Of a stretch of DNA of 10,000 nt, positions 1 through 6,279 are shown in pieces. A program made the position numbers and the translations under genes. The DNA comes from Kiritimatiellota bacterium (GTDB lineage: Bacteria; Verrucomicrobiota; Kiritimatiellia; JAAZAB01). Position 1 is the stretch's first letter, and every line of letters starts with the position of its first letter. The stretch covers positions 1 through 10,000 of the forward strand of contig VSJD01000325.1 of NCBI GenBank assembly GCA_008636095.1, read 5' to 3'. The notes below the pieces were generated by a model that ran no database searches, was not told where the DNA came from, and worked only from the letters and a program-made list of their open reading frames with translations.

Positions 1-737
1 TCTTCTTCCGTTACCAGGCGACCCTGGGCAAGCACGGCATAGGTATATTCCTGACCCGGCGGCACCGGCTCGCCGCCAATCTGGCCAGCGGGGTTAACCT
101 TGTTCTGACTGTTGACCGCGCTGATGATGTCCGGGACGGTGATGCCGAGCTTGGCCAACTGGTCGGGTTTGACCCAGAACCGCATGGCGTATTGGCCCGC
201 GCCGAATACCTGGATGCTGGCGATGCCTGGAACACGGAGCATTTGGTCGTTGAGGTTAATGTAGGCGTAATTGGCCAGGAACGCGGCGTCATAAGTACCT
301 TTGGGCGAATAGAGGCAAATAAGCATCAGCGGAGCGGCCGTGGATTTCTGAACGGTGACACCGTAATTGCGGACGTCAGACGGGAGCTGGGAATCGGCCT
401 GGTTAACGCGCATCTGGGCTAGGATCTGGTCAATACTGGGGTCCGTCGTGACATCGAAATCAATGCGCATTGACATGGCGCCATTGTTGGCGTTGACGGA
501 ATACATGTAGGCCATGTTGTCCACGCCGCTCATTTGCTGTTCGATGGGAGTTGCGACCGACTGTTCCACGGTAAGCGCGTCCGCGCCGACATACGTTGCC
601 TGCACCTGGATTTCAGGCGGGACAATATTGGGGAATTGGGCCGTAGGCAGACCCAGCATGATGACAAGGCCCACAATGACCATGATGATGGAAATTACCA
701 TGGCCACGATGGGACGGTTGATGAAAAATTTTGTCAT
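1..737 (-). CDS. RND efflux pump permease, HAE1/AcrB type (N-terminal part, cut by window edge)
   Basis: Inner-membrane proton-driven drug or solute exporter; only the first 245 codons lie in the window, against roughly 1,000-1,050 residues for the family. The protein starts MTKFFINRPIVAMVISIIMV, the typical cytoplasmic 'FFI.RP' start followed by TM1 (about residues 9-29). Next come LPTAQFPNIVPPEIQV, the 'Y.GA.A.TVEQSV..PIEQ' segment, 'MSGVDNMAYM', the 'TDPSIDQ' stretch and 'VQKS', all hallmarks of the first porter subdomain of AcrB/MexB-type proteins. The start is set by an ATGA overlap with the adaptor stop codon (ATG at 737-735, TGA at 736-734). No Shine-Dalgarno is visible before it, so translation is probably coupled to the adaptor. 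Substrate cannot be told. Family assignment is firm. Confidence 0.96.
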   Translation of the reverse strand, partial: MTKFFINRPIVAMVISIIMVIVGLVIMLGLPTAQFPNIVPPEIQVQATYVGADALTVEQSVATPIEQQMSGVDNMAYMYSVNANNGAMSMRIDFDVTTDPSIDQILAQMRVNQADSQLPSDVRNYGVTVQKSTAAPLMLICLYSPKGTYDAAFLANYAYINLNDQMLRVPGIASIQVFGAGQYAMRFWVKPDQLAKLGITVPDIISAVNSQNKVNPAGQIGGEPVPPGQEYTYAVLAQGRLVTEE

Positions 738-1936
738 GGAGTAGAGATCGCCCCAGGGACGGGCACATTCGTGCCGGTTACGGAAGTCTTATCGGCATCC
801 GGCTGATAAGGTTTTGGGCTTACGATTGTGCCTTCGCGAACCTTTTGCGCGCCTTCAACCACCAGTCGCTCGCCGGCATTCAATCCCTGCTTGACGATCC
901 AAAACGCTCCGCTGCGTTCACCCATCTGCACGGTTCGGATAGAGGCGCGGTTATTCTTGTCCACGACCACAACATGATAGGTGCCCTGTATTTCAGTGAC
1001 GGCGCGCTGCGGAACCAGGAGTGCGCCGTTATACATCTGGATGACAAACCGGATGTGGGCATACTGGCCCGGCCGCAGGATGTTCTCCGGATTCGGAAAC
1101 AGACCGACGAGGAGGATCGTGCCGGTTTTAATGTTCACCTGGCGGTCGGCGAGCACAATGGTGCCCTTGTGCGGATACGTATTGCCATTGGCGAGAACAA
1201 GCTCAAGGTTGTTGGTGCGATGGATGACATGCTCGCTGTCCTGCGTTATTCGTTTTTCCATCGCCTTCATATATTCCTGTTCGCTGATAGGAAAATAGGC
1301 CTTGATGGGATCAACCGTTGAGATGGCGGTCAACTCCACGGTGTTGGGGCCCACCAGGTCGCCGATCTGGGCTTCGGCGATGCCGACGATACCGTCAATA
1401 GGTGAAGTGATCTTGGTGAACCCTAAATTCAACTCGGCTTGCTGGACGGCCGCCTGGGCCGATTCCAACGCGGCTTGATTGCCCTTGTTGGACTGGATGG
1501 CATTATCCAGCTCTTGTTGGCTGATGGCGTTATTTTTGGCCAGGGGTGTGTACCGCTTGACGTTTATGGCGGTCATGTCCAGGTTTGCCTGGGCCTCGGC
1601 CATTTGGCCATTGGCTTTATCCAGCGCCGCCTGGAAGGGGCGCTGGTCAATTTGAAAAAGCAGGTCGCCTTTGTGGACGAGCGTGCCTTCCTGGTAACAC
1701 TGGGCCATCAAATACCCGCTGACCTGGGCATGGATCTGGGCGTTAACCATCCCGTCGAGCGTGCCGATCCAGTCCCCGTAAATCGGAACGTCCTTTTGAA
1801 CCACGTCCATTACCATCACCTCCGGCGGTACCATCTGGGGCGCGTGTGCGGAGCGTTTGCAGCCAGAGGTGGCCAGCGCCAGGATTACGATGGCAGATAG
1901 CGCCCAAGCTGCTTCAAGTGTTCGTTTTCTAATCAT
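734..1936 (-). CDS. RND efflux membrane-fusion (periplasmic adaptor) lipoprotein, AcrA/MexA family
   Basis: Bridges the inner-membrane RND pump to an outer-membrane channel. The 400-residue length is normal for the family. The chosen start (MIRKRTLEAAWALSAIVILA) gives a signal peptide ending TSGC, so Cys26 is a likely lipidation site, although Thr at -3 makes the lipobox imperfect. Features in order: first lipoyl half (IYGDWIGTLDGMVNAQIHAQVSG), an Ala/Gln-rich alpha-hairpin (QAALDKANGQMAEAQANL through ALESAQAAVQQAEL), second lipoyl half (TSPIDGIVGIAEAQIGDLVG), beta-barrel (VDPIKAYFPISEQEY) and membrane-proximal segment (LRPGQYAHIRF, LLVPQRAV). A longer reading from 2017 is possible but would overlap the upstream gene; the 1936 start has an AGG Shine-Dalgarno about 6 bases away (ACGAGGCCAAC). 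It lies 34 bases after the oxidoreductase and overlaps the permease by 4. No outer-membrane channel gene is in view. Confidence 0.95.
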   Translation of the reverse strand: MIRKRTLEAAWALSAIVILALATSGCKRSAHAPQMVPPEVMVMDVVQKDVPIYGDWIGTLDGMVNAQIHAQVSGYLMAQCYQEGTLVHKGDLLFQIDQRPFQAALDKANGQMAEAQANLDMTAINVKRYTPLAKNNAISQQELDNAIQSNKGNQAALESAQAAVQQAELNLGFTKITSPIDGIVGIAEAQIGDLVGPNTVELTAISTVDPIKAYFPISEQEYMKAMEKRITQDSEHVIHRTNNLELVLANGNTYPHKGTIVLADRQVNIKTGTILLVGLFPNPENILRPGQYAHIRFVIQMYNGALLVPQRAVTEIQGTYHVVVVDKNNRASIRTVQMGERSGAFWIVKQGLNAGERLVVEGAQKVREGTIVSPKPYQPDADKTSVTGTNVPVPGAISTP

Positions 1937-1970
1937 GTTGGCCTCGTTGGAAGTTCTATGCATGCCACGC

Positions 1971-2993
1971 TCACACCATGACCACACGGTTTTCGTCACT
2001 CGATGTCCGAATTGCATCCAACACTCGCGAGAGCTCCAGCGCGCTGGCGGGTGTCACGGGATAGTGGGCTTCGCCGCACAAGGCGGCAGCAATTTCTTTA
2101 TAAATCTGGTGCTCGTCACCGTACAGGTTGCCGGTCAATGTTTCTTCCAAAATCCGGTCCGGCGCCGCCTTCATGGCGATGTATTTGGTAGGGTCCGAGG
2201 GCTGCGCGGGTGTTGTGGCATTCACCTTTAACTGTGTGCCGTTCACCACGATTGTGCCGCGCGTGCCCTGAAGGAACCAGGTTGGCAGGGATTCGGTTGC
2301 AATCGTGTATTCCGCCTGCACGAGGGCGCCGTTGGTGAGTGTTAGAATACCCATAAAAATGTCTTCGACATCGCCGGGGTTGATCGTCTGCTTAAGCCGT
2401 CCGTAAACCGACTTCACCGGACTGCCCAGGAGCTGAATGGGTGTGTCCACAATGTGCGGTCCCCAGTTCAGCAAATAACCGCCGCCGTAGCGCCGCTCGG
2501 TCTGCCAGTCGTTGCGTGTACCGAAACTGCCTTGCACGCGCCGGACCAGGAACACGGTGCCGATAGCCTGTTCCTCGACCACCAACTGGCGCAGGCGCCG
2601 CAGGTCACTGCCCCAGCGCGCAGGCAACCAGGGCAGCAGGAGCTTGCCTGAGGATTCGGCCGTACGGACCATGCGCTGGGCTTCGTCGGCATTGACCGCC
2701 CAGGGCTTGGTCACGAGCACGTTGATGCCGGCCGACAGGCAGTCGCAGGTCATCTGACAATGCTGGTCACTGCGGGTGACGATGATCACGAAGTCGAGCG
2801 GCTCTTCCTTGAGCATACGGTGATAATCATCGTAAGGCCGGCACCCAAACCGGGCGACGGCCATCTGGCATGCGTGGGCATCCACATCGCAGACGGCGGT
2901 CAGGTGGAACGCCTTGTTTTTTTCGATAGGGCCGGCATGCAGAGTGCTGCCACTGCGGCCATAACCCAGGATGGCTGTGCGAATGACGTCCAT
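1971..2993 (-). CDS. Gfo/Idh/MocA family NAD(P)-dependent oxidoreductase
   Basis: Predicted cytoplasmic sugar or polyol dehydrogenase, or redox epimerase, of 340 residues. The N-terminus RTAILGYGRSGSTLHAG is a Rossmann nucleotide-binding loop, followed by the acidic strand end AVCDVDA. The catalytic lysine motif, usually EKP, appears as TKPWA with Lys96. The second conserved motif, usually GGG.L.D.G.H..D, appears as GGGYLLNWGPHIVD with His180 and Asp183, so an Asn replaces the usual first Asp. The C-terminal half forms the open-faced sheet domain. The start has a strong Shine-Dalgarno (TAGGAG, 9 bases before ATG). It is first in line before the RND adaptor on the same strand, with 34 bases between and no terminator, so co-transcription is likely. 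Substrate unknown; members of this family cannot be assigned one from sequence alone. Confidence 0.93.
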   Translation of the reverse strand: MDVIRTAILGYGRSGSTLHAGPIEKNKAFHLTAVCDVDAHACQMAVARFGCRPYDDYHRMLKEEPLDFVIIVTRSDQHCQMTCDCLSAGINVLVTKPWAVNADEAQRMVRTAESSGKLLLPWLPARWGSDLRRLRQLVVEEQAIGTVFLVRRVQGSFGTRNDWQTERRYGGGYLLNWGPHIVDTPIQLLGSPVKSVYGRLKQTINPGDVEDIFMGILTLTNGALVQAEYTIATESLPTWFLQGTRGTIVVNGTQLKVNATTPAQPSDPTKYIAMKAAPDRILEETLTGNLYGDEHQIYKEIAAALCGEAHYPVTPASALELSRVLDAIRTSSDENRVVMV

Positions 2994-3011
2994 GAAGGAA
3001 TCTCCTACGGG

Positions 3012-3047
3012 CCGATATCCATAAACTGTTTTGGCGTAGCATATCGG
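3012..3047 (-). promoter_or_regulatory. Inverted repeat in the leader of the oxidoreductase gene
   Basis: CCGATAT at 3012-3018 is the exact reverse complement of ATATCGG at 3041-3047, separated by 22 bases. In the minus-strand transcript the hairpin would end about 5 bases before the TAGGAG ribosome binding site of the Gfo/Idh/MocA gene. It could be a regulator operator or a weak leader hairpin. A 7-base repeat at this spacing can occur by chance. Confidence 0.3.
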
Positions 3048-3072
3048 TTATCCAATGGACGAAGCAAGCGGA

Positions 3073-3118
3073 ATTTAGTATACAGATTTAGCATACATAC
3101 AGAAAAATTTAGCATACA
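3073..3118 (-). repeat. Three direct repeats of TGTATGCTAAAT, probable regulator binding array
   Basis: Read on the minus strand, TGTATGCTAAAT occurs at 3118-3107 and 3097-3086, and TGTATACTAAAT at 3084-3073, one base different. Spacing between starts is 21 and 13 bases. The array lies 80-125 bases upstream of the oxidoreductase start and about 310 bases upstream of the plus-strand gene. Direct repeats at 21-base spacing are typical of AraC/XylS-type operators, which suggests but does not prove a regulator site. TATACT also resembles a -10 box, but no good -35 hexamer lies at the right distance. Confidence 0.5.
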
Positions 3119-3165
3119 TGATCATCACCTAACGTTTGGCGGATTCCGGAAAAAGTGATGCGGGC

Positions 3166-3309
3166 GCGAAGATTTTACCCTTCTTCGCCAAGAAGCCCTG
3201 TGGCTTGCCACAGGGAGGATCCTCCGTCGCCGAAGCGGCTATGGAGGACAAGATGGCGTTTCCGGCTTCGCAGGGTTCCGCAAAGATGCCCCGCGGCTTG
3301 CCGCGGGGT
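3166..3309. repeat. Cluster of four GC-rich hairpins, composite intergenic repeat
   Basis: Four stem-loops lie close together. (a) 3166-3188: GCGAAGA paired with TCTTCGC, 9-base loop. (b) 3196-3215: CCCTGTGG, loop CTTG, CCACAGGG. (c) 3221-3247: CCTCCGT paired with ATGGAGG (one G-T pair), then one mismatch and an inner GCCG/CGGC stem with loop AAG. (d) 3289-3308: CCCCGCGG, loop CTTG, CCGCGGGG. Hairpins b and d share the loop and the stem plan but differ by paired, compensating changes. A 12-base palindrome (GGAGGATCCTCC, 3214-3225) joins b to c. The layout resembles REP-like intergenic repeat clusters. No run of T follows any stem, so they are not ordinary terminators. Confidence 0.7.
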
Positions 3310-3353
3310 GCTTTACTGTCTTTTCGCTTGCGTTTTTTGGGGAGGGTAAGCTA

Positions 3354-3392
3354 ATGACTATTTGCAATTGGCATCAGGCGATGCAAAATTAA
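3354..3392 (+). CDS. Possible 12-codon leader peptide (MTICNWHQAMQN)
   Basis: An ATG at 3354 follows a very good Shine-Dalgarno (GGAGG at 3341-3345, 8 bases away), better than that of the large gene downstream. It encodes 12 residues and stops at 3392, 39 bases before the ATG of the secreted protein gene. A GCATC/GATGC hairpin with loop AGGC (3371-3384) lies inside it. There is no run of one amino acid that would point to classic attenuation. It is real only if the transcript starts upstream of 3341, which is not shown. Confidence 0.22.
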   Translation: MTICNWHQAMQN

Positions 3393-3431
3393 GGTACAAA
3401 TCAACTTGCGAGGAACAGAAAGGAAAATCGA

Positions 3432-5888
3432 ATGAAAAAAAACATGCAAACTCGATTGATTATCGGCATTTTCCTGACAATTCTGAGTAGTATTTGCGTG
3501 GTCAACGCTCAGACCAATACCAACGCAGTGGTTCAGGTGAATTCTCCGGACATATTCTGGTTGAAGCGCCCATTGCATGTCACAGCCGATTCCATGCAGT
3601 ATATATATCTGCCGATTCCGGGAGGCGAAGGGTTGGACCAGGTGCGCAATTTCAAGTATGTCCTTGATTTGCCGAAGGGATTGGAATTGGCCGGTGGCCT
3701 TTATCTAATCGGTAGATCCTGTTTCGGTGAAAATAGTTCTGTTTATCCCTCTTGGGTTAAGACCATTGCGTTGGATGAAAACATCACGCGTTATGAGCTC
3801 GGTATTCCCGGGATCGGTTTTACCGGTGTCGGCGTATGGCTCAGCAGCCCATATATACCGGTTGTAAACATCTCTGGAACAAGTGGGCAATGGCAGGATT
3901 TCCAGGGAGAAGCTCCCGGCTTCGATTCTACCAGGGCAGTCTGGTTGTTGCGTTGGGCAAACTCACAAAAGTCCATGAAACTATGCCGAGGTGTGGTGGA
4001 CGTGGATGATATCGTTGTTCGCCAAAAGTCAAACGGCCGAGTTGTGTTTGAAGAGCATTTTAATGACGGTTCGGTCGGACAGTTTAAAGGCGGACAAAAC
4101 AACGGAGTCAGCATAGAAAAGGAAAACGATAATTATTTTGTGCGTATCAAAACCGGGGATGCGGAAGCGGCAATACAGCAAAGTATTGTTGCCGCCGACA
4201 CAAATGCCCCGGGACTCCAGTCTTTAATACCCGGCGAGGATTATGCAGTTACCTGCCGTGCCCGGACTGTGATTACCCGCACCCCGGATTATCTCATTTA
4301 TATGTTGGCCTGGATCAAAATCGGTGGCGGGGAAAAAGAAACGGAAATCAAGGTCCATTATGAATATGAGCTTAATGGGAAACAATATTCTGTTCCGGAG
4401 CATAAATTGCGCGTTATTGTTGAGGATGACGTCGGGAAGCCAAAGACATTGGAAACAGTGTTGTGGTCGCAGGCGGAAGACTGCATGGGTATACAGCCGT
4501 CCCGGGTTCAGGATTACCTGCTTGATCTGACGAAGTCGTGCGGGATCAAGACGCATTTAACGGAACTTGATCTTAATCCATGGAAGTCGCCCTATGCCGG
4601 CAACGTCAGGAAGATGAATTTACGCGATCCTTTTGCCGAAAAAATCAAACAACGCGGGATGGCTGCCATACCATATCTTGGTTTTCCATATAGGGATATG
4701 GGGTTTGCGGCGTATGTGTCAAATTATCCGCCTGCTCCAGGCCAGTTGGCGATCAATGAAATCATTAATCAATTCGGGCAGACGAATAAGTCGGCTGATA
4801 TTAGAAATCCTGCTCTCTGCTTTACCAGACTGGCAGCCAAGCGCAGTGAATATTGGCAAGCCATTCTTAAAATGCTCAAAGAGGGAGCCCGGGTCAACAA
4901 ATGGGACGGGCTGATGTGGGACTATGAAGTACCCAACATTTTGTGTGTTCCTAATAAACGGAAATGCGAAAGCTGTTTTTGTCCGGACTGCATCGAGGCG
5001 TTCAAGGAATATACGGGCATAAAGGATATTGCTAAGGCGCCGGAGAACAGGGTTATGCTTGAAAAAGACTATCCGTTTCAGGATTTGGCGGAGCCGGCGC
5101 GGTCAATTCTGTCAAATTATCCGCTGGAATGGCTGAAATTCAGGGGAGAACAGAACGGAAGAATTTGGCAATCAATGATTACATTGGTTCGGGAAGTCAA
5201 TCCCGCGGCCCGGTTTTATCTGTATTCGGGCAGTTATATGGCAATTCCGAGCGCGGAAGCCCCTTGGCATCACTGCGAATTTTACGGTGTTTATCCCCCG
5301 GCGGCCGGCAGGTATGTGGATGTGTTTATGGAGATTCACGGACCTCTGCGCGGCAAGGGTAAGTATGGGCTGGAAGAAATAAAACTGATGCGGGAAGCGT
5401 TGCGGGCCGCCGGCGGCAGGAAAGTGCCGGTGTTGAATACGGTGCAGACGTCTTCACCGCACTATCCCCTGGCGAAAAACGATGCCATCCAGTCCGTGGC
5501 GTTGACAGAGGCAGGTGGCTTCCAGATTTACAGTTGGGGCGGTAATTTTGACAGCCAGACGTGGTCATCGGTCAGGGAAGGTATTAAGGCATTGGCAACC
5601 TTTGAAGATTTCTTCCTTGAAGGGACCAGGTTTGATCAGGTTGCTACACTGGACAAGCCATTGGAGTACAGCGTCTGGATCAAGGGCGAAGACCGGGTTG
5701 TGTTCATATTCAACAACACGGCCAAGGATGAAAAAGTGACGCTGAAGAACGACTTCCGTGTCAAATACGCCTCAAACCGGGTTACGGCAAAAAACCACGC
5801 TACGGGCGAGGTTTACGCTGACCCGGAAACGATCGTGTGTACGGCGCCGGCTTATGACACGACGATCATTCATTTCAAGGCCCGGTAA
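3432..5888 (+). CDS. Secreted putative glycoside hydrolase with TIM-barrel core and GH42-like Cys motif
   Basis: An 818-residue protein not assigned to a named family. Residues 1-26 form a Sec signal peptide (basic MKKNMQTR, hydrophobic core, VNA before Gln27). About 30-330 looks like beta-sandwich modules, including a stretch like a carbohydrate-binding or jelly-roll domain (VVDVDDIVVRQ, VVFEEHFNDG). About 335-735 has alternating strand-helix content like a TIM barrel. It contains GLMWDYEVP (Asp497, Glu499) followed by Cys512, Cys515, Cys517 and Cys520. The CFCPDC part matches the CxCxxC zinc site seen after the acid/base Glu in GH42 beta-galactosidases. Glu499 is therefore a candidate acid/base, and Glu634 (VFMEIHGP) or Glu693 a candidate nucleophile; this is inference. 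About 740-818 looks like a C-terminal beta domain. The start has AAGGA 7 bases upstream. It is monocistronic, with opposite-strand genes on both sides. Confidence 0.85.
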   Translation: MKKNMQTRLIIGIFLTILSSICVVNAQTNTNAVVQVNSPDIFWLKRPLHVTADSMQYIYLPIPGGEGLDQVRNFKYVLDLPKGLELAGGLYLIGRSCFGENSSVYPSWVKTIALDENITRYELGIPGIGFTGVGVWLSSPYIPVVNISGTSGQWQDFQGEAPGFDSTRAVWLLRWANSQKSMKLCRGVVDVDDIVVRQKSNGRVVFEEHFNDGSVGQFKGGQNNGVSIEKENDNYFVRIKTGDAEAAIQQSIVAADTNAPGLQSLIPGEDYAVTCRARTVITRTPDYLIYMLAWIKIGGGEKETEIKVHYEYELNGKQYSVPEHKLRVIVEDDVGKPKTLETVLWSQAEDCMGIQPSRVQDYLLDLTKSCGIKTHLTELDLNPWKSPYAGNVRKMNLRDPFAEKIKQRGMAAIPYLGFPYRDMGFAAYVSNYPPAPGQLAINEIINQFGQTNKSADIRNPALCFTRLAAKRSEYWQAILKMLKEGARVNKWDGLMWDYEVPNILCVPNKRKCESCFCPDCIEAFKEYTGIKDIAKAPENRVMLEKDYPFQDLAEPARSILSNYPLEWLKFRGEQNGRIWQSMITLVREVNPAARFYLYSGSYMAIPSAEAPWHHCEFYGVYPPAAGRYVDVFMEIHGPLRGKGKYGLEEIKLMREALRAAGGRKVPVLNTVQTSSPHYPLAKNDAIQSVALTEAGGFQIYSWGGNFDSQTWSSVREGIKALATFEDFFLEGTRFDQVATLDKPLEYSVWIKGEDRVVFIFNNTAKDEKVTLKNDFRVKYASNRVTAKNHATGEVYADPETIVCTAPAYDTTIIHFKAR

Positions 5889-6041
5889 CATGTTGCGCAT
5901 GTAGGCCTGCCTGTTGGGCGTTTGTAGTCGGCTCTGCTATCTTAATGTATAGTGTCTACATCCGTAACATCTATGCTTTTTGCGGAGAAGATGCGCGAGT
6001 TAAACGTTGTCTTAGCCTTCCCCTTCTAACGGAGGAGATTG

Positions 6042-6240
6042 GGTGGCATGTAAACGCAGGGCGAATTTCGGTCCCCGAGCTTGGCGAGGGGTTTGAAAAA
6101 ACAAGGTAAGTCTGGTTTAGGTGCGCCGGCGCCGCGCAAAGCGCTATACCCGTGTATGCGCGAGCGCGGCAACGGTGCAGATGAGCCGGAATCGCCGTAG
6201 TCTTTTTCAAACGAAATTCACACTGCTATTAACAGTGACC
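6042..6240. repeat. 199-base imperfect palindrome (MITE-like or structured 3' UTR element)
   Basis: The two halves are complementary over almost their whole length. Outer arms 6042-6070 and 6212-6240 match at 20 of 29 positions. A 17-base perfect stretch (GAATTTCG plus TTTGAAAAA) is contiguous on the right at 6203-6219, but on the left is split into 6063-6070 and 6092-6100 by 21 extra bases. Inward, 6103-6131 pairs with 6170-6198 (17 Watson-Crick, 5 G-U, 7 mismatches). The apex is GCCGCGC (6131-6137)/GCGCGGC (6164-6170), GCGC/GCGC and ATAC/GTAT around a CCGT loop at 6150-6153. No target-site duplication was found outside the ends and no transposase is present. It could be a decayed miniature transposable element or a functional RNA fold. 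Confidence 0.7.
6071..6091. repeat. 21-base CTTG-type hairpin interrupting the palindrome arm
   Basis: The segment runs CCCC, GAGCTTGGCGA, GGGG within 6073-6091 and folds as CCCC/GGGG, tandem G-A mismatches, then GC/GC around TTG. Removing these 21 bases restores a perfect 17-base match to the opposite arm of the palindrome. Its ends and its CTTG core resemble the hairpins at 3196-3215 and 3289-3308. Because base 6070 equals base 6091, the exact junction may be one base to the left. Confidence 0.55.
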
Positions 6241-6279
6241 GGTGATATAAGAAATATTCCATTATTTTCGATTGATTCT

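Larger units (their letters stand above)
2994..3431. other. Divergent intergenic region between oxidoreductase and secreted protein genes
   Basis: This 438-base gap must hold the promoters of both diverging genes. From left to right it contains a hairpin near the minus-strand start (3012-3047), three direct repeats (3073-3118), a block of GC-rich hairpins (3166-3309) and a possible short leader ORF (3354-3392). No tRNA or other structured RNA of a known class was recognised, and no convincing -35/-10 pair was found for either direction. Confidence 0.6.
5889..6279. other. Gap between convergent genes
   Basis: This gap lies between the 3' ends of the secreted protein gene and the UROD-like gene. 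Bases 5889-6041 hold nothing recognised beyond small hairpins, such as ACATG/CATGT at 5888-5902 over the stop codon. Bases 6042-6240 are a long imperfect palindrome described separately. Bases 6241-6279 are AT-rich and featureless. Neither gene has a clear stem plus T-run terminator. Confidence 0.6.

Noticed and set aside
731..1321. Long plus-strand open frame (196 codons) opposite the RND adaptor
   Set aside because: It lies wholly antisense to a clear adaptor gene, has no recognisable protein features, and reads as a shadow of codon bias. The frames at 1439-1900 and 1857-2231 are the same case.
1937..2017. Upstream extension of the adaptor to an ATG at 2017
   Set aside because: It would overlap the oxidoreductase and place 27 odd residues before a normal lipoprotein signal peptide. 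The ATG at 1936 has its own ribosome site.
3073..3118. CRISPR-like array
   Set aside because: Only three 12-base units with 1- and 9-base gaps; far too short for repeats and spacers.
3289..3330. GC-rich hairpin followed by T-rich sequence as a terminator
   Set aside because: The bases after the stem (TGCTTTACTGTC) are not a T-run, and no plus-strand gene ends there.
3136..3354. Overlapping plus-strand frames (64-72 codons) in the hairpin block
   Set aside because: They translate the palindromic repeats, have no ribosome site and no protein-like composition.
3362..3390. Possible sigma70-type promoter TTGCAA with a CAAAAT/AAAATT -10 before the secreted protein gene
   Set aside because: The -35 is reasonable, but the -10 matches at only three or four positions; too weak to list as a feature.
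6042..6240. Palindrome as an insertion sequence with target duplication
   Set aside because: No direct repeat was found flanking the ends and there is no transposase frame, so it is listed only as a palindromic repeat.
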